Positions 1 to 8,421 of a stretch of 28,840 nt of DNA are shown here, piece after piece. Position numbers and translations under genes: made by a program. This stretch comes from an uncultured Clostridia bacterium. Its GTDB lineage: Bacteria > Bacillota > Clostridia > TANB77 > CAG-508. The DNA lies in NCBI GenBank assembly GCA_944386335.1, contig CALXAQ010000064.1, positions 1 through 28,840 of the forward strand. Direction: 5' to 3'. Positions within the stretch are counted from its first letter, which is position 1, and each line of letters begins with the position of its first letter. The notes below the pieces were generated by a model. The model was not told the origin of the DNA and ran no database searches. It saw nothing but the letters and a program-made list of their open reading frames with translations.

Positions 1-1639
1 CTTTTAAAATTTGTTTTTCTAATTCTTGCATACGTAAGTTGATACTTTCAATTTCTTCATCTTTCTTTGCTTCATCTTTTATCTCTTCTTGTACAATACC
101 AGCCATTTCCTCTATTTCTTCTTTTAAATTTTGCAAACGATTTAATACTTCTAAGCGTAAATATCTTCTTCCATATTCTTTTGCCTCTTTTACTCTTCCT
201 AGCCTACTTACTTCCTCACTTAATTCATACTCTTCGCCATATTCAGGTATAATTACTGGAATTTGCGTAGTTCCCTGTATTTTTTGCTTTAAAATCACTT
301 GTCCTTCAGGCTCTCCATGTACTAAAAAGATGGTTTTTGGTTTTTTAATAAATGAATAAACAAAGTTTAATAGCCATTCTTGGTCTGCATGTCCTGAATA
401 TCCTTCTATATATTCTATTCTAGCATTTACTGCTACTTCTTCTCCAAATATTTTTACGGTTTTGGCTCCCTCTACAATTTTTCTTCCAAGTGTTCCTGGT
501 GCTTGATATCCTACAAATAAAATAGTACTATTAGGATTCCATAAATTATGCTTTAAATGATGTTTAATCCTTCCTACTTCGCACATACCACTTGCTGATA
601 TGATAATACACGGCTCATTTTTCTCATTTAATGCTTTAGATTCTTCTGCTGTTTGTGTAAATTCCAGTCCTGGAAAATCTAATGGATTATCGCCTCTTTT
701 AATAACCTCCTGTGTCTCTTCATCAAATAAATCCATATTCTTTTTAAAGACTTCTGTGGCAGAAATAGCAAGTGGACTATCTACATATACCTTGCTTTTC
801 ATTAAAGTTTGATATTTCTCTTTAAAATGTTCTTCTTTTTCTTCTTCTTTCAAATGATTTAATTCATATAAAATTTCCTGGGTTCTTCCTACTGCAAAAG
901 ATGGAATAACTACAGTTCCTCCCTTATCTAATGTCTCTGATACCACATTTAAAAACATTTGTGCTTTTTCTTCATTTCTATTATGTAATCTTCCACCATA
1001 AGTAGATTCCATAATTAAATAATCTGCGTCCTCTATCATTGTTGGAGAAGATAATAGTGGAATATCGTTATTCCCCAAATCTCCTGTAAATACCGCTTTT
1101 GTTGTTTTATCAGTTTCCTCTGCCCACACTTCTATAATTGAGGAACCTAGCATATGACCTGCATCATTAAATCTCACATGAATATTCTCATCTATATCTA
1201 TAATTTGATCATATTTTATAGGCCTAAATATTTCCATACATCTTATAGCATCTTGTGCTGTATATAAAGGCGGTACTTCTTTAAGCCCTTTTCTCTTTCT
1301 TTTTCTATTTTTCCATTCCACTTCCATTTCTTGTATATGACCACTATCTGGTAGCATAATGCTACACAAGTCACAAGTAGCCTTTGTAGCATAAATTGGA
1401 TTTCGATATCCTTCATTATATAGCTTAGGGATCCTTCCTGAATGGTCTATATGTGCATGGGTTAACAGCACAAAATCAATTTCTTCTACTGAAAAAGCAA
1501 ATGGTGCTTCATTTTCCCATTCTTGTTCTGCTGCTCCTTGATACATACCGCAATCTACTAAAAATTTTTTTCCTGCTGCTTCTACTAAAAAGTTAGAACC
1601 TGTTACCGTTTTGGTAGCTCCTAAAAAAGTAATTTTCAT
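1..1639 (-). CDS. MBL-fold metallo-hydrolase with beta-CASP/RNA-specificity domain (3' end outside window)
   Basis: The frame opens with ATG at 1639 and stays open to base 1, giving 546 codons of a protein cut off by the window edge. It begins MKITFLGATKTVTGSNFLV. The zinc-binding signature LTHAHIDHSG lies at about residues 59-68, followed by GDLGNND and a beta-CASP region (FAVGRTQEILYEL, then IIISASGMCEVGRIKHHL). A late VHGEP motif is the usual RNA-specificity-domain histidine. This order matches the YSH1/COG1236 family of MBL-fold ribonucleases and RNA-processing enzymes, normally about 530-550 residues, so little should be missing. The last visible residues are a Glu/Lys-rich coiled coil. 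The substrate is not evident from sequence; RNA is inferred from the family. It lies 80 bp after the 552-residue coiled-coil gene and may be co-transcribed with it. Confidence 0.9.
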   Translation of the reverse strand, partial: MKITFLGATKTVTGSNFLVEAAGKKFLVDCGMYQGAAEQEWENEAPFAFSVEEIDFVLLTHAHIDHSGRIPKLYNEGYRNPIYATKATCDLCSIMLPDSGHIQEMEVEWKNRKRKRKGLKEVPPLYTAQDAIRCMEIFRPIKYDQIIDIDENIHVRFNDAGHMLGSSIIEVWAEETDKTTKAVFTGDLGNNDIPLLSSPTMIEDADYLIMESTYGGRLHNRNEEKAQMFLNVVSETLDKGGTVVIPSFAVGRTQEILYELNHLKEEEKEEHFKEKYQTLMKSKVYVDSPLAISATEVFKKNMDLFDEETQEVIKRGDNPLDFPGLEFTQTAEESKALNEKNEPCIIISASGMCEVGRIKHHLKHNLWNPNSTILFVGYQAPGTLGRKIVEGAKTVKIFGEEVAVNARIEYIEGYSGHADQEWLLNFVYSFIKKPKTIFLVHGEPEGQVILKQKIQGTTQIPVIIPEYGEEYELSEEVSRLGRVKEAKEYGRRYLRLEVLNRLQNLKEEIEEMAGIVQEEIKDEAKKDEEIESINLRMQELEKQILK

Positions 1640-1719
1640 ATCCACTTTCCTTTATTCTTTATTTACAATCCATTTTTTTAGGCTTAAGAAGGATTGTATA
1701 AGTAAACTTAAATGGCATT

Positions 1720-3378
1720 TTAAATAAATAATTTTATTTTTTTGTTTAATCTAACGTTTATCTCTGTATTTTGTTTTAGTCTTTCTTCTATTTTTCTTTC
1801 TAATACATTTTCATCATAGGATTCTATTGATAAAACACCTTCTTTATATTTCATTTTTAAGTAAATATTCTCCATTTTCATAATTTTACTTGTAAAAATA
1901 TATTGCAATATTAAATAATTCGTTTCCTCTTCCTCACTAATTTGCTCTAATACTTTTTTTTCACAAGCTTTTTGAATACATTTTCTTTGAAGAGCAATTC
2001 TCTCTCCTTTTGCTAGATTACTTGTTCCTATACTATTTTGTGGTGTGGGAATATAATAAATATATCGTAACAAATAAATAAAATCTGTCATTTGTTTTTT
2101 AGTTTCTACCTTTTCCAATTTCTTTTCTAGAACTTGAAAAAAAAGCTTTTGCCACTTTTCCAAAAGTAAATCCATATGAGTATTTTCTTGTTCTATTCCT
2201 ATTTCTTCCCAAAATTCTTTTTCTTGTTCTAAATTTTTCTGGCTTTGTACAAATTGCTTTGGTTCTATAGATTGATTTATTTGTTTTATTTCCATCATGC
2301 AGTAAACTCTTTCTTGTTCCAGTCTATCTACTAAATGGCTAATACTAAAAATCTTTTCTTTATTTGGCAATTTCTTATTCCTATTTGCATATTCTTCTTT
2401 TAATAAAACATCATCATTGATAATGGTATCTATCTGCTTTATTTTTTTAGCTATTTCTTTTTTTTCTTTAGTTTTATTTTCAATATATTTTTCTCTATCT
2501 TTCATTGTATCTAATATATTTATAATTTCATCATATTTTCCTTTTAGTCTGTGCTTTTCTTCTTTATGATCTTTGGTAAAAATAGCTATCCATACTTGAT
2601 ATAATACTTTCATCATTGAATCTGCTAGTTCTTCTCCATATTTTTCTCTTATACGCTCTTTCATCTCCTGTAGGTAATCTATTGGTTCATGTTCTTGATA
2701 TATATTATCAAAACTCTTATTGCTCAGAATAGTATTAACTGGTTTTTCTTCTATTTGTTCCTCTTCTTCTGGAAATGTTTCTTCTTTGTTCACCCATGCC
2801 CTCATAAAGTTTTCTCCTAACAAAATCAATAATTCTTGATAAACGGTATGGATATATAGATTTTCCATTTCCTTTGTTAGAACATCCCAAGACCAACCAT
2901 TAAAATCTCGAATGACTTCTACCTCATTCATAATAGATCCTTGTTTTAAAAATTCTGATACAGAAGGAGCAACAATCTCTTCTCCTTCTAAAGATGTATT
3001 TTCTTTCTGTGCCAAAGAAAATAACGCCTCTAATACTGTTTTTTCATTTTGGTAACTAATAATCTTCCCTTTTGTCTTATCTACTATAAAACTTTTTCCT
3101 TGTAGTTCTTCACTTTCTTTAGTATAAGGCTTTACAAATTCTATTTGACTACATTGTTCTTGTATAATTTGAATAATATTTTTTACATAATCTTTTTTTG
3201 TCTCTACATTCTTTTTTACTATTTCATAATCTGAATAAGCATTTTCTATTTTATATAACATATTTAAAAGAAGGTTTTTTACATCTTCTGAAAACCCCTT
3301 CTTTTCTAGTACCACTTCTAATTCATTATTATAATTTCCTATCATACGAATTTTGGAAAAAATATCTTCTTTAGCCAT
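1720..3378 (-). CDS. Coiled-coil protein of unknown family (552 aa)
   Basis: This is a long open frame with a good start context (GAGAGAAAGGAAAA before ATG at 3378), 95 bp after ftsK/spoIIIE. The product is highly charged, with Lys/Glu-rich heptad-like stretches around residues 215-250, 265-345 and 370-430. It has no signal peptide or convincing membrane segment, so it is probably cytoplasmic. A Glu-rich patch (PEEEEQIEEKP, about residue 205) links an N-terminal and a central helical region. The C-terminal 100 residues look more globular, with a hydrophobic core (NYLILQYIF). I recognise no catalytic motif and no named domain. Its position directly after the chromosome translocase allows a cytoskeletal or chromosome-related role, but that is only a neighbourhood argument. 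Confidence 0.8.
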   Translation of the reverse strand: MAKEDIFSKIRMIGNYNNELEVVLEKKGFSEDVKNLLLNMLYKIENAYSDYEIVKKNVETKKDYVKNIIQIIQEQCSQIEFVKPYTKESEELQGKSFIVDKTKGKIISYQNEKTVLEALFSLAQKENTSLEGEEIVAPSVSEFLKQGSIMNEVEVIRDFNGWSWDVLTKEMENLYIHTVYQELLILLGENFMRAWVNKEETFPEEEEQIEEKPVNTILSNKSFDNIYQEHEPIDYLQEMKERIREKYGEELADSMMKVLYQVWIAIFTKDHKEEKHRLKGKYDEIINILDTMKDREKYIENKTKEKKEIAKKIKQIDTIINDDVLLKEEYANRNKKLPNKEKIFSISHLVDRLEQERVYCMMEIKQINQSIEPKQFVQSQKNLEQEKEFWEEIGIEQENTHMDLLLEKWQKLFFQVLEKKLEKVETKKQMTDFIYLLRYIYYIPTPQNSIGTSNLAKGERIALQRKCIQKACEKKVLEQISEEEETNYLILQYIFTSKIMKMENIYLKMKYKEGVLSIESYDENVLERKIEERLKQNTEINVRLNKKIKLFI

Positions 3379-3473
3379 TTTTTTCCTTTCTCTCTCAAAG
3401 CATCCGCTTTAAGAATACCTTTCTTTTGTAATTTTTTGCACATTTAAGATTTTTTATGCACTTTCTTGTGTTT

Positions 3474-5894
3474 TTATTCCTCAATCTCTTCTGGTGTAGT
3501 AGCCATTTTTAGTTCTGCTAATTTTTCTTTACTTAGAAGTACTTCACGTGGTTTACTTCCTTGATATCCAGAAATCACACCTCTTTCTTCCATTTGATCT
3601 ATAATTCTACCTGCTCTTGCATACCCTACTTTAAATCTCCTTTGTATAAAAGAGGTTGAGGCTTGTCCTGTTTCTACTACTACATCTATTGCTTCCATTA
3701 ATAGTGGATCTGTATCATCTTCTTCCATGCTTTCTGCTTCTAATTCTTTATCTGACTTATTCGCATTTTCTATACTTTGAATTATATCTTCACTATAACT
3801 TACTTCTCCATTTGCTTTTAAGAACTCTACTATTTTTTCTACTTCTGCATCTGATACAAAAGCTCCTTGTATTCTAGTTGGCTTTGGTGCTCCTGATGGA
3901 TAAAAAAGCATATCTCCTTTTCCTAATAATTTTTCTGCTCCTATCATATCTAGAATAGTTCTTGAATCTACTTGAGAAGATACTGCAAAGGAAATTCTTG
4001 AAGGAATATTGGCTTTAATAATACCTGTAATAACATCTACTGAAGGTCTTTGCGTAGCAATCACCAAATGCATACCTGCTGCTCTTGCTTTTTGTGCTAA
4101 ACGACAGATAGAATCCTCTACATCTTTTGCAGCTACCATCATTAAATCTGCAAGCTCATCTATAATAATCACAATCTGTGGTAATTTTCCAATGCCACCT
4201 TCTTTTGCTACTGCTTCGTTGTATCCTTTTAAATCTCTTACACCTTTTGCTGCAAAAGTAGCGTATCTATTTTCCATTTCTTGTACTGCCCAAGCAAGTG
4301 CTCCTGCCGCTTTTCTAGGGTCAGTTACTACTGGAATTAATAAGTGTGGTATTCCATTGTAAACTGATAATTCTACCACTTTTGGGTCTACCATTAATAG
4401 TTTTACTTCGCTTGGTTTTGCTTTATAAATAATGCTAGAAATTAATGTATTAATACATACACTTTTTCCAGAACCAGTAGCTCCTGCAATAAGTACATGT
4501 GGCATTTTCGCAATATCTGTTACCACTTCTTTTCCTGCTACATCCTTTCCTAAAGCAAAAGCAAGTTTTGATTTATGGTTTTTAAAAGTATCTGTGTCGA
4601 TAATTTCTCTTAAGTGTACTACCTCTGTTTCTTTATTTGGCACTTCTATTCCTACAGCTTGTTTTCCTGGAATAGGGGCTTCTATTCTAATTGTTTCTGC
4701 TGCTAAGTTTAAAGCAATATCATCTGCCAAATTTGCTATTTTGCTAACACGTACGCCTTCTGCAGGTTTTAGTTCATATCTTGTAATGGCAGGTCCTACA
4801 GATACATTTTCTACTTTTGCAGAAACACCAAAACTATATAACGTTTTTTGTAATCTTGTTGCTGTATCTGTTACTGCCTTTTTTCCGCCCTTCAATGTTC
4901 TTTTTTCTGGTTCACTTAATATTTCTATTGGTGGAAATTCATAATTTTCATCTTCAACTGTCATAGTATGTTCTAATGTTAACACTTCTCTTACTTTTTC
5001 TTCTTTTGTTTCTTGTTCTTGTTTAAAAAGATTAGCCTCTATCGTATTTGGAGAAGACTTTTCTGGTTCTTTTTCTAATGCTAATGGAGCAATATCTTCT
5101 TTTCCATGATGATATTTTTTTAATTTCGAATTTCTTTTATCCTCTTCCTCTAATCCATTCAAGTTAATGGTTAGTTGTTCTTCATCTATTTCCATTGCTT
5201 TTCTTTTTGCTTCTTCTTTTTCACGCATTCTTCTTTCTCTCGCTGTTTCCTTATGTCCTTCCTCCATCTCTTCTTCTAATCTTTTTGTATTTTTGCTACG
5301 TTCTTTCCTTTCTTGTAATTTTTCCTCCGCTCTTTCTTCTCTTCTTTCTAGCATTTTATCTACTAGGTTAGATATAATTTCAGAAGGTTTAATTGCAAAC
5401 ATAAAAATAAGAAGAATACAAGCTACTCCAAAGGCTAATACTACCGTTCCTGATGTACCTAATAAATTGATTAATGGAGAGGCTACAACCGTTCCTATTA
5501 CTCCACCACCAATATCTCTTTCTCCCAAATAGTAGGCCTGTTTGGCCATCGCTTTATAATCTTCAGATTGTGTAATATTTCCTGTAGAAATTTGAAAAAC
5601 ACTCATAACGACAGCCACACATAGTAGAAAGATTGCATACTGTATTAACTTTGTATATAATTTATCTTTTCCATCATAAGCCAAATAAATGCCAATAGCA
5701 AAAGTACCTATTGGGATAATATATTTAATCATTCCCATAATTCCACCTAGCATTGGACTTAATGTTTCTCCCAAAAATCCTGACTTTGTATAAATAAGTA
5801 CCATTAATAAAATGCTTAAAATAAGCATTCCTACTACGGCTACATCTATATTTATTTTAGATTGTTTCTTTCTTCCTCTTTTTCCTTTTGCCAT
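3474..5894 (-). CDS. ftsK: DNA translocase FtsK/SpoIIIE family
   Basis: This is an 806-residue septal DNA pump, the usual length for Gram-positive SpoIIIE/SftA-FtsK proteins. A basic N-terminus (MAKGKRGRKKQSK) is followed by about four membrane segments within residues 14-170, then a charged linker rich in Glu/Lys/Arg (about 175-300). The motor follows, with Walker A GATGSGKS near residue 470 and Walker B IIIDELADLMM near 572. IATQRPSVDVITG is also present. The C-terminal winged-helix gamma domain (about 730-790, with RRFKVGYARAGRIIDQM) is the part that reads oriented DNA motifs. The protein moves chromosomal DNA through the closing septum. Whether it serves vegetative division, sporulation or both cannot be told here. 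A sigma-A-type promoter lies at 5939-5967. Confidence 0.97.
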   Translation of the reverse strand: MAKGKRGRKKQSKINIDVAVVGMLILSILLMVLIYTKSGFLGETLSPMLGGIMGMIKYIIPIGTFAIGIYLAYDGKDKLYTKLIQYAIFLLCVAVVMSVFQISTGNITQSEDYKAMAKQAYYLGERDIGGGVIGTVVASPLINLLGTSGTVVLAFGVACILLIFMFAIKPSEIISNLVDKMLERREERAEEKLQERKERSKNTKRLEEEMEEGHKETARERRMREKEEAKRKAMEIDEEQLTINLNGLEEEDKRNSKLKKYHHGKEDIAPLALEKEPEKSSPNTIEANLFKQEQETKEEKVREVLTLEHTMTVEDENYEFPPIEILSEPEKRTLKGGKKAVTDTATRLQKTLYSFGVSAKVENVSVGPAITRYELKPAEGVRVSKIANLADDIALNLAAETIRIEAPIPGKQAVGIEVPNKETEVVHLREIIDTDTFKNHKSKLAFALGKDVAGKEVVTDIAKMPHVLIAGATGSGKSVCINTLISSIIYKAKPSEVKLLMVDPKVVELSVYNGIPHLLIPVVTDPRKAAGALAWAVQEMENRYATFAAKGVRDLKGYNEAVAKEGGIGKLPQIVIIIDELADLMMVAAKDVEDSICRLAQKARAAGMHLVIATQRPSVDVITGIIKANIPSRISFAVSSQVDSRTILDMIGAEKLLGKGDMLFYPSGAPKPTRIQGAFVSDAEVEKIVEFLKANGEVSYSEDIIQSIENANKSDKELEAESMEEDDTDPLLMEAIDVVVETGQASTSFIQRRFKVGYARAGRIIDQMEERGVISGYQGSKPREVLLSKEKLAELKMATTPEEIEE

Positions 5895-5938
5895 AGTTGT
5901 CTCTCACTCCTCTAGTTTATTTACTTTTTTACACTTTA

Positions 5939-5967
5939 ATTCTATCATTCTCCTTTTCCTTTTGCAA
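5939..5967 (-). promoter_or_regulatory. Sigma-A-type promoter of ftsK/spoIIIE
   Basis: On the minus strand TTGCAA (5962-5967) and TAGAAT (5939-5944) are separated by exactly 17 bases. The expected start point is near 5932, about 38 bases before the ftsK ATG, which has GAGGAG upstream. The promoter lies just downstream of the paired REP-like hairpins at 5987-6081, so those would insulate ftsK from the rsmD unit. Confidence 0.7.
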
Positions 5968-5986
5968 CCATTTCAAACAAATTTTT

Positions 5987-6081
5987 TGAACTTTAGGGAC
6001 GTTCCTTAAAGTTCAGTTAAAAACCTAAGTTTATGTAAAATTAAATAAAAAATGAACTTTAAGGAACGTCCCTAAAGTTCA
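5987..6081. repeat. Pair of inverted 29-bp REP-like hairpins (GGGACGTTCC core)
   Basis: Bases 5987-6015 and 6053-6081 are exact reverse complements of each other over 29 bases, separated by 37 AT-rich bases. Each arm is itself a near-palindrome: TGAACTTTA pairs with TAAAGTTCA, then a G-T pair, then GGA pairs with TCC around a CGT centre. A hairpin of two mutually inverted REP units is the layout of BIME-type repeats, which in other bacteria are moved by RAYT/IS200-like transposases; that link is inference here. A partial extra copy (TGAACTTTAAG on the minus strand, 6082-6092) abuts the right arm, and its TGA is the stop codon of the neighbouring 145-residue gene. A third full copy with one mismatch lies at 28725-28753. 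Confidence 0.85.
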
Positions 6082-6089
6082 CTTAAAGT

Positions 6090-6527
6090 TCATTTTAATT
6101 CTTTTCTATTATTTTGAATGGTATCCAGAGCTACTTGCAATGCACTTTCCACATTTTGAAGAATACTATCCGCATACTCTTTTGTTCCTTTTGAAATCTC
6201 TCTTGACATTTCATTGGCTGTCTCTATAATTTCTGCTTTTTGCTCGTATGCCTTTCTAGTTATTTCATGTTCATCTATCATAGAAATAATTCTATTTTCT
6301 GCTTCTTTTACAATATCATCTGCCTCTTTTTGTGCCTCTACTAATATACGTTGCCTTTCTTCTTTTACCCATTTTGCTTGTTTTAATTCATCTGGTAGCT
6401 TAATTCTCATTTCTTTAATTAAGTCTAACAATTCTTCTTTATCTACCATTGCTTTACCACTAAAAGGCAAATTTTTACTATTTTCTAATAATTCTTCCAT
6501 TGTTTCTAATAAAGTAAATATCTCCAT
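6090..6527 (-). CDS. Coiled-coil protein, ATPase/ATP-synthase subunit-like (145 aa)
   Basis: A small acidic, almost wholly helical protein. The segment around residues 60-110 (RQRILVEAQKEADDIVKEAE) resembles the stalk helices of ATP synthase b/E subunits and DivIVA-like proteins. It has no membrane segment. Start ATG at 6527 is 7 bases after the rsmD stop, and the purine-rich end of rsmD (GAAAGGGG) probably serves as its ribosome binding site, which implies translational coupling. Short coiled-coil proteins of this kind, often annotated simply as ATPase, are common next to rsmD in Clostridia. The molecular role is unknown. Its TGA stop is formed by the first bases of a REP-like fragment. Confidence 0.8.
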   Translation of the reverse strand: MEIFTLLETMEELLENSKNLPFSGKAMVDKEELLDLIKEMRIKLPDELKQAKWVKEERQRILVEAQKEADDIVKEAENRIISMIDEHEITRKAYEQKAEIIETANEMSREISKGTKEYADSILQNVESALQVALDTIQNNRKELK

Positions 6528-6534
6528 TTACGTT

Positions 6535-7089
6535 TTAGCCCCTTTCCATTAGGAATAATAGTTTTACTCTCCCATACTTTCTAATATCTTTTACTTCTAT
6601 ATTTCTTTTCTTTAATTCTTCTAATTCTCTCGTTTCATCATCTGTCTCTATTACAATTCTGCCTTTTTGAGATAACAGTTTTTCTTTCATTATTCTTTCT
6701 ACTGCTTCTACTGCTATATTAAAACGATAAGGAGGATCTAAAAATATAATATCAAATGTTTCCCCCTTCATTTCTTGTAAACATTGTTTATAATCCTTTT
6801 GCAATATAAGTGCTTTTTTCTCCAAGTGTGTTCTTTCTACATTACTCTTTATTTTTTTTGCTGCTTCACGAGATTTTTCACAAAATACACAAGAACTTGC
6901 TCCTCTACTTAATGCCTCTATTCCTAATGCTCCACTTCCTGCGAACAAATCTAATATCTTTGCCTCTTGCAAATATGGTTGTAGAATACTAAACAAAGCT
7001 TCTTTTACTCTATCTAGCGTTGGTCTTGTCGCTAAACTATCTATAGATTCTAATTTTATCCCTTTTGCTATTCCACTAATTACTCTCAA
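6535..7089 (-). CDS. rsmD: 16S rRNA (guanine(966)-N2)-methyltransferase RsmD
   Basis: The 184-residue length and motif layout match RsmD, which uses S-adenosylmethionine to methylate N2 of G966 in 16S rRNA during small-subunit assembly. The opening RVISGIAKG is typical of the family. The SAM-binding motif ILDLFAGSGALG is at residues 45-56, and the catalytic LDPPY motif of N-methyltransferases is at 117-121. The start is TTG at 7089, supported by AAGGGG about nine bases upstream and by the family start. It is the first gene of a two-gene unit behind tandem promoters. The usual clostridial neighbour coaD is absent. Confidence 0.95.
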   Translation of the reverse strand: MRVISGIAKGIKLESIDSLATRPTLDRVKEALFSILQPYLQEAKILDLFAGSGALGIEALSRGASSCVFCEKSREAAKKIKSNVERTHLEKKALILQKDYKQCLQEMKGETFDIIFLDPPYRFNIAVEAVERIMKEKLLSQKGRIVIETDDETRELEELKKRNIEVKDIRKYGRVKLLFLMERG

Positions 7090-7120
7090 CTACTAAAGCC
7101 CCTTATATTGATATATTACT

Positions 7121-7148
7121 ATTTTATCTATTTTTGTCGATATGTCAA
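7121..7148 (-). promoter_or_regulatory. Proximal sigma-A-type promoter of rsmD
   Basis: Perfect TTGACA (7143-7148) and TAAAAT (7121-7126) on the minus strand with a 16-base spacer. Transcription would start about 25 bases before the TTG start codon of rsmD. Confidence 0.75.
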
Positions 7149-7220
7149 GCATATTTACGCAAATGTAATATAGTTTTAACAATTCTGTAATACTTTCATA
7201 CACTTGTAATAAACATGCTC

Positions 7221-7249
7221 ATTATACACTATTTTTCTCATTTTTGCAA
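7221..7249 (-). promoter_or_regulatory. Distal sigma-A-type promoter upstream of rsmD
   Basis: TTGCAA (7244-7249) and a perfect TATAAT (7221-7226) on the minus strand, 17 bases apart. This would start a transcript near 7214, about 125 bases before rsmD and upstream of the proximal promoter. Either rsmD has tandem promoters or this one drives a short leader RNA. Confidence 0.65.
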
Positions 7250-7284
7250 TATGTTAACTTACTTTTTTAGTTTTGCTTTTCTTC

Positions 7285-7343
7285 TTCCTATTCCTAAAAT
7301 CATACTGAAAATATTGTCGTTAAACTAATTTTAGGAATAGGAA
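7285..7343. repeat. Perfect 16-bp inverted repeat with 27-base loop
   Basis: Bases 7285-7300 (TTCCTATTCCTAAAAT) are the exact reverse complement of 7328-7343. Neither side has a T-run, so it is a poor intrinsic terminator. The right arm and its flank (TTTTAGGAATAGGAACT, 7329-7345) match 15 of 17 bases at 26975-26991, part of another hairpin in this window. This hints at a degenerate hairpin family. Confidence 0.7.
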
Positions 7344-7366
7344 CTAGAAGCAAATTCTTATCACAT

Positions 7367-7397
7367 AAAAAAAATGTCAAAGTTTCCTTCAACATTT
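7367..7397 (-). terminator. Intrinsic terminator of sepF-divIVA
   Basis: On the minus strand AAATGT pairs with ACATTT, extended by UGAAG/CUUUG (two wobble pairs) and capped by a GAAA tetraloop. An eight-base T-run follows. It begins 9 bases after the divIVA stop codon. Confidence 0.85.
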
Positions 7398-7405
7398 CTT
7401 TTGTT

Positions 7406-7861
7406 CTAATTAACTTCCTTATTAATATCTTTAATCAATTCTAACTGTGAAATTAGCAAAGATTCCATTTTTGCCTTATATACTTCAAATTGTTGTTTAA
7501 TATCTTCTAATTCCTTTTTCTTAATTAGTATTTCTTGTCCTAAATCATCTACTGACTTTCTAGCATTTCCTTCTGCTTCTTTAATAATTTGTTCTGCTTG
7601 TTGTCTTGCTACTTCTTTTACTTCTTCTGCTGTAGATTGTGCCATCATTAAAGTATTTTGAAGGGTATCTTCTATTGTCTTATAATGTAATAGACTTTTT
7701 TCTAATTCTTCTACTCTTGTCTTTAATTCTGAAGATTGTTTATATGCTTTTTCATAATCCACAGTTAAATCATCCAAAAATTCATCTACTTCTTCTACAC
7801 TATATCCATTCATCATTTGTTTCGAAAATTTTTTGTTTTCTATATCTAAAGGTGTTAACAT
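7406..7861 (-). CDS. divIVA: DivIVA-domain cell-division/polarity protein
   Basis: DivIVA recognises negatively curved membrane at poles and septa and recruits division and wall-synthesis partners. The N-terminal lipid-binding domain is clear: MLTPLDIENKKF, then GYSVEEVDEFLDDL. A long coiled coil follows (about residues 30-145). I chose ATG at 7861 rather than the in-frame ATG at 7867. GGAGG touches the 7867 ATG directly but is 7 bases from 7861, and family members start MLTPLDIENK. The product is 151 residues, near the usual 150-170. It lies 37 bases after sepF and ends just before a strong terminator. Confidence 0.93.
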   Translation of the reverse strand: MLTPLDIENKKFSKQMMNGYSVEEVDEFLDDLTVDYEKAYKQSSELKTRVEELEKSLLHYKTIEDTLQNTLMMAQSTAEEVKEVARQQAEQIIKEAEGNARKSVDDLGQEILIKKKELEDIKQQFEVYKAKMESLLISQLELIKDINKEVN

Positions 7862-7898
7862 ATCCATTCCTCCAAATTTAAAGCTTCTACTAGTTTAT

Positions 7899-8381
7899 TT
7901 AGTTATTTGCTGCATTATTTCTTAGCCATGATACACTAAGTCTATTTTTTATTTCTTCTCTTGCCATTTCATTTGTTATCTCATAATTATATGGTGCAAT
8001 TAAGAATATAGAATTAGACACTTTTTGAATATGTCCATCTAACGCGTGTACTGCTCCACTTACAACATCTACAATACGTCTTGCAATATCTTTATTGACA
8101 TATTCTAGATTTACAATAACTGATTTTTTCTCTTTTAATAAATCACAAATACTCTCTGATTGCTCAAAGCTAGTTGGCTGTGATATAACCATTTTAATAG
8201 ATTGTGTTTGTGGCATGTTTACCACTTTTGTATTACCACGTCTATTCCAAAAATTCTTATTTTCTTCTACTTCTTCTGTGTTTTCTTGCTCTTCTTCATA
8301 TGCTTCTTCCTCATCATATGCTTCCTCTGCAGTATCCATTCCTAATAAATCTAACACTTTATTCACGATTGCTCCTGACAT
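7899..8381 (-). CDS. sepF: Cell division protein SepF
   Basis: SepF bundles FtsZ filaments and anchors the Z ring to the membrane through an N-terminal amphipathic helix. Visible here are that helix (residues 1-15, ending LDLLGM), an acidic low-complexity linker rich in Glu (about 18-42), and the globular DUF552 domain (about 62-145) with VIVNLEYVNKDIARRIVDVVSGA and the closing hydrophobic strand SIFLIAPYNYEI. The length of 160 residues is normal. AGGAGG precedes the ATG. The gene has its own promoter and is followed by divIVA. The genes that often sit around sepF in related bacteria (yggS, ylmG, ylmH) are absent. Confidence 0.95.
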   Translation of the reverse strand: MSGAIVNKVLDLLGMDTAEEAYDEEEAYEEEQENTEEVEENKNFWNRRGNTKVVNMPQTQSIKMVISQPTSFEQSESICDLLKEKKSVIVNLEYVNKDIARRIVDVVSGAVHALDGHIQKVSNSIFLIAPYNYEITNEMAREEIKNRLSVSWLRNNAANN

Positions 8382-8421
8382 GTTAAAACCTCCTATTTAT
8401 CGTCCTTAGTATTTTTACATA

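Larger units (their letters stand above)
7090..7405. other. 316-bp intergenic region between divIVA and rsmD
   Basis: No gene is visible. From the divIVA side it holds the divIVA terminator (7367-7397), a perfect 16-bp inverted repeat (7285-7343), a distal promoter (7221-7249) and a proximal promoter (7121-7148) that both point to rsmD. The distal promoter would give a leader of about 125 bases with no recognisable riboswitch. Confidence 0.6.

Noticed and set aside
1664..1698. 8-bp inverted repeat TACAATCC/GGATTGTA as a terminator
   Set aside because: The loop is 19 bases and no T-run follows on either strand.
4432..4944. 170-codon plus-strand frame inside ftsK
   Set aside because: It is antisense to the conserved FtsK motor, has no ribosome site, and its composition is that of a reverse-complement reading.
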